A program made the position numbers and the translations under genes. The notes under the pieces are model-generated. The model was not told the origin of the DNA. It saw only the letters and a list, made by a program, of their open reading frames with translations, and made no database searches. DNA of 64,000 bases from CAVSMC01 sp963798655. GTDB lineage: Bacteria > Pseudomonadota > Gammaproteobacteria > Burkholderiales > Casimicrobiaceae. The stretch is taken from the NCBI GenBank assembly GCA_963798655.1, contig CAWCUH010000014.1, forward strand, positions 62,001 to 126,000, given 5' to 3'. Positions 51,871-61,543 of this stretch are shown here, piece by piece. Each line of letters opens with the position of its first letter. The stretch's first letter is position 1.

Positions 51871-53955
51871 CTAGCGCCACAGCGCGCGCACGCGTGCCGC
51901 GACGTCGATCGCCGGCGCCGGCTCGGCGGCGTTGCGCGCGAGCGCGCCCTGCTCCGCCGGCGGCCATGCACGGACGTCGAACAGCGCATCGAGCGATTGC
52001 GGCAGGAAGCGGCTGCGCGACGCGTAGACGTGACGGTCGCCGTACGCCGCCTGCGCGCTGACGTAGAACGCCTGCGGCACGACGAGGTGCAGCGCGTCGC
52101 GCGCACGGGTCATCGCGACGTAGAGCAACCGCCGCTCCTCCTCGATCTCGTCGGCCGATCCCGTTGCAAGATCCGACGGAATGCAGCCGTCGACGACGTT
52201 CAGCACGTGCACCGAGCGCCATTCCTGTCCCTTCGCCGAGTGAATCGTCGACAGGATCAGGTAGTCGTCGTCGTGGCTCGGCGCGCGCGCCTCGTCGCTC
52301 GTCGCCGCCGGCGGGTCGAGGGCGAGCTCGGTCAGGAAACGCTCGCGCGACGGGTACGTCGAGGCGATCTGCGCGAGCTGCGCGAGATCGTTGCGGCGAG
52401 CGAACGCGTCGTCGTAGAGCCGTGCGAGATGCGGCTCGTACCATCGGCACACCGCTTCGGCTTCGGCGGGCCAGCCGGCGTCGCGCCGGCGGAGCGTGCA
52501 AAGGAGCGAGACGAATGCCGGCCACGCGTGCTCGCACGCGGGCGGCGCCGCGAACGCTTCGAGTGCGCTCGTCGCATCGCTCGCGCGGTCGAGCGTGTCG
52601 AGCAGCCGCATCGCCGTCGCCGGACCGACGCCCGGCAGCAGCTTCAACGCGCGAAAGCCGGCAATGCGTCCGCGCGGATTCTCGGCGAAGCGCAGCACGG
52701 CGAGCACGTCTTTCACGTGCGCCGCTTCGAGGAAGCGCAGGCCGCCGTACTTGACGAACGGTATGCCTCGGCGCGCGAGCTCGAGCTCGAGCTGCGCGCT
52801 GTGCGATGCGCTGCGAAAGAGCACCGCCTGCGACTTGAGCGAAGCGCCCTGCTCCACCGTCGTGAGCACCTGCTCGGCGACGTAGCGCGCCTGGTCGCTC
52901 GCGTCGCGCACGCTGATGAGCGCCGGCCTGGCGCCGGCTGCGCGATCGGTCCAGAGGTTCTTCGTGTATCGCTCGCGCGCGAGCGCGATGACGGCATTCG
53001 CCGCGTCGAGTATCGGCTGCGTCGAGCGATAGTTGCGCTCGAGCGTGAGAACGCGTGCCGGCGTGCCGAAATGGCTCGGGAAGTCGAGGATGTTGCGCAC
53101 CGTCGCCGCGCGAAACGCATAGATCGACTGCGCGTCGTCGCCGACGGCGGTGACGCCGCGGCCATCGGGCCAGAGCGCGCGCAGGATCGACGCCTGCAGC
53201 GCGTTCGTGTCCTGGTATTCGTCGACGAGCACGTGGTCGAAGCGTGCGCCGATCTCGCGCGCGATCGACGCCTCGCCGGCCATCTGCGACCAGTACAGCA
53301 GCAGGTCGTCGTAATCGAGCACGTTCTGCGCCTGCTTCGCCGAAACGTACGCGTCGAACAGCCGCCGAAGCTCGGCCTCCCACGGGACGCACCACGCGAA
53401 CGCCGTGCCCAGCACGTCGGCGAGCGGCGCCTGCGCGTTGATCGCGCGCGAATAGATCGCGATGCACGTCGACTTGCCGGGGAATCGCGCGCGCGCCGTG
53501 TCGAGCCCGAGCTCGTGACGCACGAGCGCGACCAGGTCCTCCGAATCGCCGCGATCGTGGATCGTGAACGACTCGGCGAGCCCGATTCTCGGCGCGTACT
53601 CGCGCAACAGCCGCGCGCCGATCGAATGGAACGTGCCCGACCACGGCAGCGTCGGCGGCGGCTCGAGCGCCTTCATCGTGGCGAGCACGGAACCCGCGCG
53701 CCGCCCGAGCTCCGCCGCCGCACGGCGCGAGAACGTCAGCAGCATCAGGCGCTGCGGATCGGCGCCGTCGCGCACGAGCCGAGCGACGCGCCACGCGAGC
53801 GTGTTCGTCTTGCCCGACCCCGCGCCGGCGATGACGAGCAACGGTGCCGACGTGCCGTCCGCGTCGCCGTGCAGGACGGCCGCGCGTTGCTCGTCGTTGA
53901 GCCCCGACCACGGATCGTTTACTGCCTCCGTGCGCTGCGCCGCTGCACCGGTCAT
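51871..53955 (-). CDS. UvrD/Rep-family ATP-dependent DNA helicase
   Basis: 694 residues from the ATG at 53955. Superfamily 1A motifs in order: LNDEQRAAV (Q), GAGSGKTNTLAWR (I), LLTFSRRAAAEL (Ia), DEYQDTNALQ (II), GDDAQSIYAFRAA (III), ERNYRSTQPI (IV), STIHSAKGQEW (V) and EERRLLYVAMTRARDAL (VI). All are intact. It is closer to the short UvrD-like type than to full UvrD or PcrA and may act in repair or replication restart. Not linked by function to its neighbours. Confidence 0.92.
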   Translation of the reverse strand: MTGAAAQRTEAVNDPWSGLNDEQRAAVLHGDADGTSAPLLVIAGAGSGKTNTLAWRVARLVRDGADPQRLMLLTFSRRAAAELGRRAGSVLATMKALEPPPTLPWSGTFHSIGARLLREYAPRIGLAESFTIHDRGDSEDLVALVRHELGLDTARARFPGKSTCIAIYSRAINAQAPLADVLGTAFAWCVPWEAELRRLFDAYVSAKQAQNVLDYDDLLLYWSQMAGEASIAREIGARFDHVLVDEYQDTNALQASILRALWPDGRGVTAVGDDAQSIYAFRAATVRNILDFPSHFGTPARVLTLERNYRSTQPILDAANAVIALARERYTKNLWTDRAAGARPALISVRDASDQARYVAEQVLTTVEQGASLKSQAVLFRSASHSAQLELELARRGIPFVKYGGLRFLEAAHVKDVLAVLRFAENPRGRIAGFRALKLLPGVGPATAMRLLDTLDRASDATSALEAFAAPPACEHAWPAFVSLLCTLRRRDAGWPAEAEAVCRWYEPHLARLYDDAFARRNDLAQLAQIASTYPSRERFLTELALDPPAATSDEARAPSHDDDYLILSTIHSAKGQEWRSVHVLNVVDGCIPSDLATGSADEIEEERRLLYVAMTRARDALHLVVPQAFYVSAQAAYGDRHVYASRSRFLPQSLDALFDVRAWPPAEQGALARNAAEPAPAIDVAARVRALWR

Positions 53956-54069
53956 GATGGCCTTGAAGAACGTTCGTTCGACGCGAGGATAACATTTGCC
54001 GGTACCCGAACGGGCTTCATGCGCGCCGGGTCGAACGGTTCGGAGCGTCCAACGACGCCGCCCTCCACG

Positions 54070-55101
54070 ATGCCGCCTCCCGACGCGCACAGCCCCCGCC
54101 GCCACGACACCGTCGTCGTGGGTGCGTCGGCCGGCGGAATCGACGCCCTGTCCTCGCTGCTGCGCGACCTCCCGGACGACCTGGCGGCGGCGGTGCTGAT
54201 CGTGTTGCACATCGCCACGGATGCCGGAGGGCTGCTGCCCCGGCTTCTTGCCAATGGCTCGCGGCTCCCCGTTCGCGCGGCCGAGGATGGCGCGCCGCTC
54301 GTCATGGGCGAGGTCCGCGTGGCGAAAGCCAACTGCCACCTGATCGTCGAGCCCGGCGTGATGCGCGTCGTGCGCGGCCCCCGCGAGAACCGCTTCCGGC
54401 CGGCGATCGATCCGCTGTTCCGCTCGGCGGCGTGGGCGTACGGGCCGCGCGTGATCGGCGTGTTGCTGTCGGGCATGCTCGACGACGGCACCGCCGGGCT
54501 GTGGGCGATCAAGACCTGCGGCGGCATCGCCGTCGTGCAGGATCCCGATGACGCCGCGTATGGCGCGATGCCGCGGCACGCGATCGACGCGCTGCCCGTC
54601 GATCACTGCGTGCCGGCGGCGCGCATGGGCGCGCTCGTCGCCGCGCTCGTGCGCGAGCCGGCGGCAAGCGAAGTCGTCCGGGGTCCGGACTCGCTGCGGC
54701 TGGAAACCTCGATGATGCGACAACTGCAACCCGACGAGATACCGACGATGGATCGCATCGGCAAGCTCTCTCCGTACACGTGCCCGTCGTGCCACGGCTC
54801 GCTGTGGGAGATATTCGACGAGCACGTGCTTCGCTTTCGCTGCCACACCGGTCACGCATTCTCCGCGCCGAGCCTTGGCGACGAGATCGACGTCGGCGTC
54901 GAGGACGCGCTGTTCGGCGCGTTGCGCGCGCTGGAGGAAAATGCGCGCCTGTCGCGTACGATCGCCGAGCGCTCGCGCACCGGCAAGCGCGAGGCCGTCG
55001 CCGCAATCTACGACGACAAGGCGAGCGAATGCGAGCGCAATGCCGACGTGATCCGCAACCTTCTCCATCGCTCGCAGATGGCGCGCGCCGACGCCGGCTG
55101 A
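54070..55101 (+). CDS. Stand-alone CheB-type methylesterase with C-terminal zinc-finger-like domain
   Basis: 343 residues from the ATG at 54070; an ATG at 54019 is also possible. The CheB triad is seen as Ser in GASAGGIDAL, His in VLIVLHIATDAGG and Asp in LLSGMLDDGTAGL. There is no receiver domain. The C-terminal part (about 230-343) has CPSCHG and CHTGHAFS, a likely Zn site, then a helical tail. This form is common outside classical chemotaxis, next to CheR fusions. It converges with the CheB-CheR-kinase gene at 55120, 18 bases apart. Substrate receptors are unknown. Confidence 0.85.
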   Translation: MPPPDAHSPRRHDTVVVGASAGGIDALSSLLRDLPDDLAAAVLIVLHIATDAGGLLPRLLANGSRLPVRAAEDGAPLVMGEVRVAKANCHLIVEPGVMRVVRGPRENRFRPAIDPLFRSAAWAYGPRVIGVLLSGMLDDGTAGLWAIKTCGGIAVVQDPDDAAYGAMPRHAIDALPVDHCVPAARMGALVAALVREPAASEVVRGPDSLRLETSMMRQLQPDEIPTMDRIGKLSPYTCPSCHGSLWEIFDEHVLRFRCHTGHAFSAPSLGDEIDVGVEDALFGALRALEENARLSRTIAERSRTGKREAVAAIYDDKASECERNADVIRNLLHRSQMARADAG

Positions 55102-55119
55102 GCGCGTGAGAGGCTGGCG

Positions 55120-58100
55120 CTAGCGCGATTCGGGCAGGCGCTCGAGCATGCGCGCGAGCGCGCGCAGGTCGACCGGCTTCACCATGTGGCGATCGATGCC
55201 GGCCTTGCGCGACGCCTGGCGATCCTGCTCGCTGCCGTAGCCGGTCATCGCGATGATGAACACGTGCGCGAGCCCGGGCAGCGCGCGAATGCGGCGGGCG
55301 ACCTCGCGGCCATCGACGTCGGGAAGGCCGATGTCGAGCAGAACGACATCGGGATGGAACGCGCTCGCCGCGGCGATCGCGCCGTTGCCGTCGGCAGCCG
55401 TCTTGACGACGCAGCCCCAGGATTCGATCAGCGCCGCGATGCTCTCGCGCGAGTCTTCGTTGTCGTCGAGCACGAGCACCCGATGTCCGTGCGCGCCGTC
55501 GGCGGCGATCGCTGCACTCGTTCGCTCGTCGCTGCCCGATGGTGACGTCGACGAGTCGCGCACGCCAAGGGGCAGGCGCACGATGAACTCACTGCCTTCG
55601 CCGAGCCCGTGGCTGCGCGCTTCCACGCTGCCATGGTGCAGCTCGGCAATGCGCTTCACCAGCGTGAGCCCGATGCCGAGGCCTTTGCCATTGGCGCTTC
55701 GCGCGACCTGCATGAACGGCTCGAAGATGTGCGCCAAGTCCTCGGGCGCGATGCCGATGCCCTCGTCACGCACGCGGATGAGCGCCTGCGAGTCGACGGC
55801 GCTGAGCGCGACGTCGACCGCCGCGCTCTCGGGGCTGTAGCGGCTCGCGTTCGACAGCAGGTTGACGACGACCTGCTCGACGCGCCCCGGATCGACGCGC
55901 GCGACGACCGGCGTGTCGGGCTGCGCGACCGCGACGCGCTGGCGCTGGCGCTCGAAGTCCGCGCGCGTGGACTCGACGGCGTGGCCTACGATATCGCGCA
56001 GGTCGACATTCTGCAGCCGGAGGTCGATGTGGCCGCGGGTGACGCGGGCGACGTCGATCAGGTCGTCGACGATGCGCGACAGCACGCCGACCTGGCGCTC
56101 GATCATCCCGTGCAGTCGCGCGATCTCGTCGGTGTTCTTCGCTTCGTGCAGCAGCTCGAGCGCATTCGTGATCGGCGCGAGCGGGTTGCGCAGCTCGTGT
56201 CCGAGCATCGCGAGGAATTCGTCCTTGCGCTGATCCTGCTCGCGCAGCAGCCGCTCGGCGCGCTTGCGCTCGGTGATGTCGCGCGACGTCTCGAGCACCA
56301 GGGGCGCGTCGTCGTCGGGACGCGTCAGCGTGTACATCGCGTCGACGATGATCCGCCGGCCGTCGTGCGTCGTCTGCTCCTCCTCGCCGGCCCAGCGACC
56401 GTGGTCGAGCAGATGCTTCTCGAGCTCCTCGTACGTTATCGAGCGCTGCGTGCGCAGCAGTGCGTCGGGCGCCTTGCCAATCGCCTCGCCGGCACTCCAG
56501 CCGTAGAGTTCCTGCGCGCCGCGATTCCAGTAGCGGATGGGTCCGGCAAGCTCCCAGACGAGAATCGCGTCGTGCGACTGATCGAGGAGCTCGGCCTGCT
56601 GGCGCGTCGTGCGCTGCGACCATTCGACCTCGGTGACGTCCTCGAGCGACACGAGCAACAGGTCGGGCTGCGTTTCGATGTCGGCAACGAGCCGGCGTGC
56701 ATGAACGACGAGCGTGCGCTGGCCGAGCTGCGTCAACGTGATGCGCAGCCGGAAGCCGGCGACCTCGCGCTCGCCCGCGACCGCGTCGAGCAACGCCGAG
56801 CGCAGCGTCGCATCCTTCCACGCGCCGCCGTCGAGATCGAGCAGCGACACGTCCTGGATCAGCTCGAGGCGTGTCCTGAAGTGCTCGCAGTACGCGCGAT
56901 TCGCCGCGCGCACGCGAAGGTCCTTGTTCAGCAGCAGCAGCGGTATGCGGACGGTCTCGACGATCGCCTGCGAGTAGTCGCGTGCGCGCCGAAGGACCTC
57001 GTTCACCTGCGCGAGCTCGTCGTTGCGCCGGGAGAGCTCCTCGTTGGTCGTCGCGAGCTCCTCGTTCGCCGACTGCAGCTCTTCCTTGGCTGTTTCGAGC
57101 TCCTCGTTCGTGCTCTGGAACTCCTCGTTCGCCGACAGCACTTCCTCGTTCGCCGAGCGCAGCTCTTCCTGCGCTGCCTCGTTCGCCTCGATGATCGAGG
57201 TGAGGTACGAGCGCATCGAATCGACCTGGCGCTGCAGGTCGGCGTGCTCGCGCATCGCCTCGTCGGCCGACTCCGGCGACGTCGCGCGCGACATCAGCCG
57301 CTCGAGCATGCGTCGAGCCGGGTGCGGGCCGCCGCGCGCCGCCGGAGCGTCGCGGTGCGGCTCGAACAGGATGAGCATGTAGCGGCCGGGCGCGACGCCC
57401 TTGAGCGCCGATACTTCGATATCGACGCGCGCGCCGCTCGCGCTGTTGGCGACGCGCAGGTTCTCGCGACGCGACGAGCCTTTGGCCTTAGTCTCCTCGA
57501 TCGCCGCGACGAGCTCGACCAGCAGCGCCGGATGGACGAGCTTCGACAGCTGCAGGCTCGCGGTGCCGGGTTGCTGCTCGAGATACGGCGCGACATGGCC
57601 GCGAAAATGGACGACGCAGAGTCGATCGTCGATCAGCAGCGCGGCGGGCGCGAAGCGCGTGATCAGCAGCTGGTCAGCTTCCTTCTGCGCGCGGTCCGTC
57701 TGCAGCTCCCCGCCGTCGTCGCTTCGGCGCCCGGGGATGTTCGCGGCGGGTCCGCGCTCGCCATGCACGAGCTCGACCGGCAAGCGCTGGCCTCCGCCGA
57801 TGCGCTGGTAGATCTTCTGCCGCTGGTTCGTCAGCTGGAACAGCTCGGCGCCCTGCCCGATCGTCTCCGACGGACCGAGGACGAGGAACCCGTCCGCGTT
57901 CAGCGCGTAGTGGAAGATCTGGATCACGCGCTTCTGCAGCGGAACGTCGAGATAGATGAGCAGGTTGCGGCAGCTCACGAGGTCGAGCCGCGAGAACGGC
58001 GGGTCGCGGCCGACGTTCTGCACGGCGAAGATGCACGCGTCGCGGATGCGCTTCGCGACTTCGTAATGATCGTCGGTCCTGACGAAGAAGCGGCGCAGGC

Positions 58101-59238
58101 GCTCCGGCGCGATGTCGACCTCGATGTTCTGCACGTAGCGGGCGGCGCGTGCGCGCTCGATCGCGAGCGGATTCACGTCGGTGCCGAAGATCTGCAGCTG
58201 CATCGTGTCGGCCGCGTCGCCGAGGAACTCGTGCAGCGCGATTGCGATCGAGTAGACCTCTTCGCCGGTGGCGCAGCCGGGCACCCAGATGCGCAGCGTA
58301 TCGGTCGGCGAGCGGCCTTCGACGAGGCTCGGAAAGACTTCCTTCGCGAGCGCGTCGAATGTTTCCGGATCGCGGAAGAACGACGTGACGCGGATCAGCA
58401 GATCCTGATAGAGCGCCTGCAGCTCCGCCGTATCGCGCACCAGCCGCTCGAGATAGTCGCCGATGCTGTCGACACGGCTCAGCGCAAGGCGACGCAGCAG
58501 GCGTCGCCGGATCGTCGAGCGCTTGTAGCTCGCGAAGTCGACGCCGTACGCACCGCGCACGATGCGGAACAGCTGCTTCCATTCGTCGGCGCTCGGCTCG
58601 ATCGGCGCATCCTCGAGGTAGGGATGGCGCGCGATGCGCACGAGCTCCTTCGCGATGTCGCCCGGTGCGAGCACGTAATCGACGCAGCCGGATGCCACCG
58701 CGCTGCCGGGCATGCCGAAGAATCGGGCCGTTCCCTGGTCCTGCGCGAACGTGATGCCACCCTTCGCCTTGATCGCTTCCGCGCCGAGCGTTCCATCACT
58801 GCCGGTGCCCGACAGCAGGACGCCGATCGACCGGCTGTCGAGCGCTTCGGCGAGCGACGCGAACAGCGCGTCGACCGGAAGGTGCAGCCGCGTCTCGTCG
58901 CTGCGCGGACGCACGCGCATCTGCCCGTCGGACACGGTGAGCGTCGTGTTCGGCGTAATCACGTAGACGTGGTTCGCCTCGACGGCGAGGCCGTCCTGCG
59001 CCGGCGTGACCGGCATGCGCGCATTGGTCGCGAGGATCTCGGTGAGAAAGCTCGCGTGCTTCGGATCGAGATGCAGGACGACGATGTACGCGAGGCCGGT
59101 GTCGCCGGGCAGCGCCTCGAACAGCGCGGACAACGCGTCGACGCCGCCGGCGGACGCGCCGATGCCGACGATCGGCGTCGGCGGCGGAAGCTGCCGCTCC
59201 GGCGTGTCGGGCGCGGCAGCGGAATCGTTGTCGTTCAT
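55120..59238 (-). CDS. CheB-CheR-PAS-histidine kinase-receiver fusion
   Basis: 1372 residues from the ATG at 59238. CheB domain (about 20-215: GASAGGVDALSALFEAL, VLHLDPKHASF, SGTGSDGTLG); CheR (about 230-480: FRDPETFDAL, WVPGCATGEEVYSIA, SCRNLLIYLD); a linker; a long coiled coil rich in SANEE repeats (about 690-770); two PAS domains; a HisKA kinase with the phospho-acceptor in LAMLGHELRNPLAPITNALE; HATPase (NLLSNASRYSP, DEGIGIAPEDLAHIF, GLGIGLTLVKR); and a C-terminal receiver (VVLLDIGLPDVDGREVARRI). It merges adaptation and signalling in one protein. Output partner is unknown. Confidence 0.9.
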   Translation of the reverse strand: MNDNDSAAAPDTPERQLPPPTPIVGIGASAGGVDALSALFEALPGDTGLAYIVVLHLDPKHASFLTEILATNARMPVTPAQDGLAVEANHVYVITPNTTLTVSDGQMRVRPRSDETRLHLPVDALFASLAEALDSRSIGVLLSGTGSDGTLGAEAIKAKGGITFAQDQGTARFFGMPGSAVASGCVDYVLAPGDIAKELVRIARHPYLEDAPIEPSADEWKQLFRIVRGAYGVDFASYKRSTIRRRLLRRLALSRVDSIGDYLERLVRDTAELQALYQDLLIRVTSFFRDPETFDALAKEVFPSLVEGRSPTDTLRIWVPGCATGEEVYSIAIALHEFLGDAADTMQLQIFGTDVNPLAIERARAARYVQNIEVDIAPERLRRFFVRTDDHYEVAKRIRDACIFAVQNVGRDPPFSRLDLVSCRNLLIYLDVPLQKRVIQIFHYALNADGFLVLGPSETIGQGAELFQLTNQRQKIYQRIGGGQRLPVELVHGERGPAANIPGRRSDDGGELQTDRAQKEADQLLITRFAPAALLIDDRLCVVHFRGHVAPYLEQQPGTASLQLSKLVHPALLVELVAAIEETKAKGSSRRENLRVANSASGARVDIEVSALKGVAPGRYMLILFEPHRDAPAARGGPHPARRMLERLMSRATSPESADEAMREHADLQRQVDSMRSYLTSIIEANEAAQEELRSANEEVLSANEEFQSTNEELETAKEELQSANEELATTNEELSRRNDELAQVNEVLRRARDYSQAIVETVRIPLLLLNKDLRVRAANRAYCEHFRTRLELIQDVSLLDLDGGAWKDATLRSALLDAVAGEREVAGFRLRITLTQLGQRTLVVHARRLVADIETQPDLLLVSLEDVTEVEWSQRTTRQQAELLDQSHDAILVWELAGPIRYWNRGAQELYGWSAGEAIGKAPDALLRTQRSITYEELEKHLLDHGRWAGEEEQTTHDGRRIIVDAMYTLTRPDDDAPLVLETSRDITERKRAERLLREQDQRKDEFLAMLGHELRNPLAPITNALELLHEAKNTDEIARLHGMIERQVGVLSRIVDDLIDVARVTRGHIDLRLQNVDLRDIVGHAVESTRADFERQRQRVAVAQPDTPVVARVDPGRVEQVVVNLLSNASRYSPESAAVDVALSAVDSQALIRVRDEGIGIAPEDLAHIFEPFMQVARSANGKGLGIGLTLVKRIAELHHGSVEARSHGLGEGSEFIVRLPLGVRDSSTSPSGSDERTSAAIAADGAHGHRVLVLDDNEDSRESIAALIESWGCVVKTAADGNGAIAAASAFHPDVVLLDIGLPDVDGREVARRIRALPGLAHVFIIAMTGYGSEQDRQASRKAGIDRHMVKPVDLRALARMLERLPESR

Positions 59239-59352
59239 CGCGAAGATTAACGTCGCCGCCTCGGGCCGGGCGGTCGCGTCGCGTCTGTCGCCAATCATAC
59301 CCGTGGGGCGAGCGGGCGAGCGCTATAGTGCAATCGTCATCACGCGAACGAC

Positions 59353-61443
59353 ATGACCGACGCTGACGAATCGACCCTCTCCGCGGCGCTGGAATGCGAG
59401 CGTCGAGGCCGCTATGCCGACGCGATCGCGCTCTACGACCGCCATCTTGCGCGCCACCCGCGGAACACGATCGCGCTGTATCGATCGGGCCATGCGCTGC
59501 TCGCGGCCGGCGACGCCGTCGGCGCCGTACATCGCCTTCGCGGCGTGATCGCGCTCGAGGGCAATCACGTTGCCGCCTGGGCCGATCTCGGCCGAGCGCT
59601 CGCTGCAATCGGTCGCATCGACGCCGCGCGCAATGCCTATGCCGAAGCGATCAAGCGCGCGCCCGGCGACACCGCGCTGTTGGCCGACGTCGCGGCGGCG
59701 GAGTCGATCCTCGGCCGCCACAGCGAGGCGGAGCACACCGCGCGTGCCGCGCTAGCCGCCGACGGGCGATGCGGCCCCGCGTGGTATCAGCTCGCGATCG
59801 CGCTCGAGGCGCAGGGGCGCGTGCTCGAGGCGCTCGATGCCGCGTCGCGTGCCGTCGCTCACGAGCCGGATGCCGTGGCGAACGCCGGACTGAAGGCGCA
59901 GCTCGAAGCGGCGGTCGGCCAGACCGCGCGCGCGAAGGCGACGCTCGACGCTGCGCTCGCACGCTCGCCGCTCGCCTCGCCGCTTCGCTTCCAGCTCGCC
60001 GCGTTGCTCGAGCAGTCGGGCGACATCGCCGGCGCCGCGGCCGAGTACGACCGGACGCTCGCAACCGACCCGCGCAACGGCGCCGCGCTGTCGCAGCTGA
60101 TCGTCGCGCGCAAGCGGCTCTGCGACTGGCACGACCTGCCGCGGCTGCGTGGCGCATTCCACCAGGGCGTCAACGAAGGCCGCGCGATGCTGTCGCCGTT
60201 CGCGCTGCTTGCCGAGCCGTCGACGCGCGCCGAGCAGCGGCGTTGCGCCGAAGCGTGGGTCGCGACGATGGCACCGCCGGTCGCGATCGCGGCGCCACCG
60301 GCGCCGCACGATCCGTCGGGCAGGCGCCTTCGCATCGGCTATCTGTCGGCGGACCTTCACGCGCATGCGACCGCAGCGCTCATCGCCGGCGTCGTCGAAC
60401 GGCACGATCGCGCGCGCTTTGCGGTCGCCGCATACTCGACCGGTCCCGACGACGGCTCGCCGATGCGTGCACGTCTGCGCGCGGCCTTCGACCGCTTCGT
60501 CGATGTGCGCGAAATGCCGGCGTCCGAGCTCGCGGCGCGCATTCGTTCCGACCAGATCGACGTGCTGGTCGACTTGAAGGGGCACACCGACGATGCGTCG
60601 ACGACGGTGCTCGCGCTGCGCGCGGCGCCGGTGCAGGCGAGCTGGCTCGGCTATCCGGGCACGCTCGGCGCACCGTACGTCGACTATGTGATCGGAGACG
60701 CCGTCGTCACGCCGCTCGACGAGGCCGCCGACTACAGCGAGGCCATCGTTCAGCTGCCGCACTCGTACCAGCCGAACGACGACCGAGGTCGTGCGATCGG
60801 CGCAGCGCCCAGCCGCGCCGAGATGGGTCTGCCCGACGACGGCATCGTTTTCGCGTGCTTCAACGCGCTCTGGAAGATCAATCCCGAGGTCCTCGACCGC
60901 TGGGCGGCGATCCTGCGCGCCGTTCCGCGCAGCGTGCTGTGGCTGCTCGCGCGCGGCGCGGATCCGTCGATCGACAATCTGCGCCGCGAAGCGCAGTCAC
61001 GCGGTCTCGATCCGGCGCGGCTCGTGGTCGCGGCACGGCGGCCGAACGCCGAGTACCTCGCGCTGTACCGGCGCGCCGATCTGTTCCTCGACACGTGGCC
61101 CTACGGCGCGCACACGACGGCGAGCGATGCGCTCTGGGTCGGCTGCCCTGTCCTCACGTGGCGCGGGCAGACGTTCGCGAGCCGTGTCGCGGCGAGCCTG
61201 TGCGTCGCCGCCGGCTTGCCGCAGCTCGTCTGCGACGACGCCGCACACTACTGCGACGTCGCGATCGCCCTCGCCCACGACGCCGCCGAGCGTGCGCGGC
61301 TGCGCGGATACCTCGAGACTGCTGCCCGCACCAGTCCGCTGTTCGACACCGCGCGCTTCACCCGCGGGCTGGAGGAGGCGTTCATTCGCATGGCGATGCA
61401 GGCTCGCGCCGGCAGCCGGGCGCCGTTCCGCGTCGATGAATGA
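59353..61443 (+). CDS. TPR-containing O-GlcNAc transferase (SPINDLY-type) glycosyltransferase
   Basis: 696 residues. The N-terminal 260 residues are about six tetratricopeptide repeats (for example YADAIALYDRHLARHPRNTI, AAWADLGRALAAIGRIDAAR). The C-terminal GT41 catalytic part contains RRLRIGYLSADLHAHATAAL, DVLVDLKGHTDD, QASWLGYPGTLGAPYVDYVI, FACFNALWKINPEVLDRWAA and FLDTWPYGAHTTASDALWVG. In several flagellated bacteria such enzymes glycosylate flagellin or adhesins; that is possible here but not shown. It ends against a double REP-like hairpin shared with radA. Confidence 0.88.
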   Translation: MTDADESTLSAALECERRGRYADAIALYDRHLARHPRNTIALYRSGHALLAAGDAVGAVHRLRGVIALEGNHVAAWADLGRALAAIGRIDAARNAYAEAIKRAPGDTALLADVAAAESILGRHSEAEHTARAALAADGRCGPAWYQLAIALEAQGRVLEALDAASRAVAHEPDAVANAGLKAQLEAAVGQTARAKATLDAALARSPLASPLRFQLAALLEQSGDIAGAAAEYDRTLATDPRNGAALSQLIVARKRLCDWHDLPRLRGAFHQGVNEGRAMLSPFALLAEPSTRAEQRRCAEAWVATMAPPVAIAAPPAPHDPSGRRLRIGYLSADLHAHATAALIAGVVERHDRARFAVAAYSTGPDDGSPMRARLRAAFDRFVDVREMPASELAARIRSDQIDVLVDLKGHTDDASTTVLALRAAPVQASWLGYPGTLGAPYVDYVIGDAVVTPLDEAADYSEAIVQLPHSYQPNDDRGRAIGAAPSRAEMGLPDDGIVFACFNALWKINPEVLDRWAAILRAVPRSVLWLLARGADPSIDNLRREAQSRGLDPARLVVAARRPNAEYLALYRRADLFLDTWPYGAHTTASDALWVGCPVLTWRGQTFASRVAASLCVAAGLPQLVCDDAAHYCDVAIALAHDAAERARLRGYLETAARTSPLFDTARFTRGLEEAFIRMAMQARAGSRAPFRVDE

Positions 61444-61543
61444 GGGTCAGAGTGCAGTGTCGGACGCGCAAGCACTCTGACCCTCGTCGACCAAATGATG
61501 AGGGTCAGAGTGTAGTGTCGGCCGCACGAGCACTCTGACCCTC
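61442..61543. repeat. Two tandem GGGTCAGAGT hairpins between convergent genes
   Basis: First: GAGGGTCAGAGTGC (61442-61455) with its complement at 61472-61485. Second: GAGGGTCAGAGTG (61500-61512) with its complement at 61531-61543. The inner parts are similar (GTGTCGGACGCGCA and GTGTCGGCCGCACG). They belong to the family at 14687 and 35988. They separate the stops of the glycosyltransferase (61443) and radA (61544) and may terminate both. Confidence 0.85.

Noticed and set aside
48312..52106. 1264-codon minus-strand frame opposite the peptidase
   Set aside because: Antisense to a clear secreted protein with a signal peptide and ribosome site; Arg/Val/Gly-rich and motif-free.
55609..59250. 1213-codon plus-strand frame opposite the CheB-CheR-kinase
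   Set aside because: Antisense shadow of a multi-domain protein with complete motifs.
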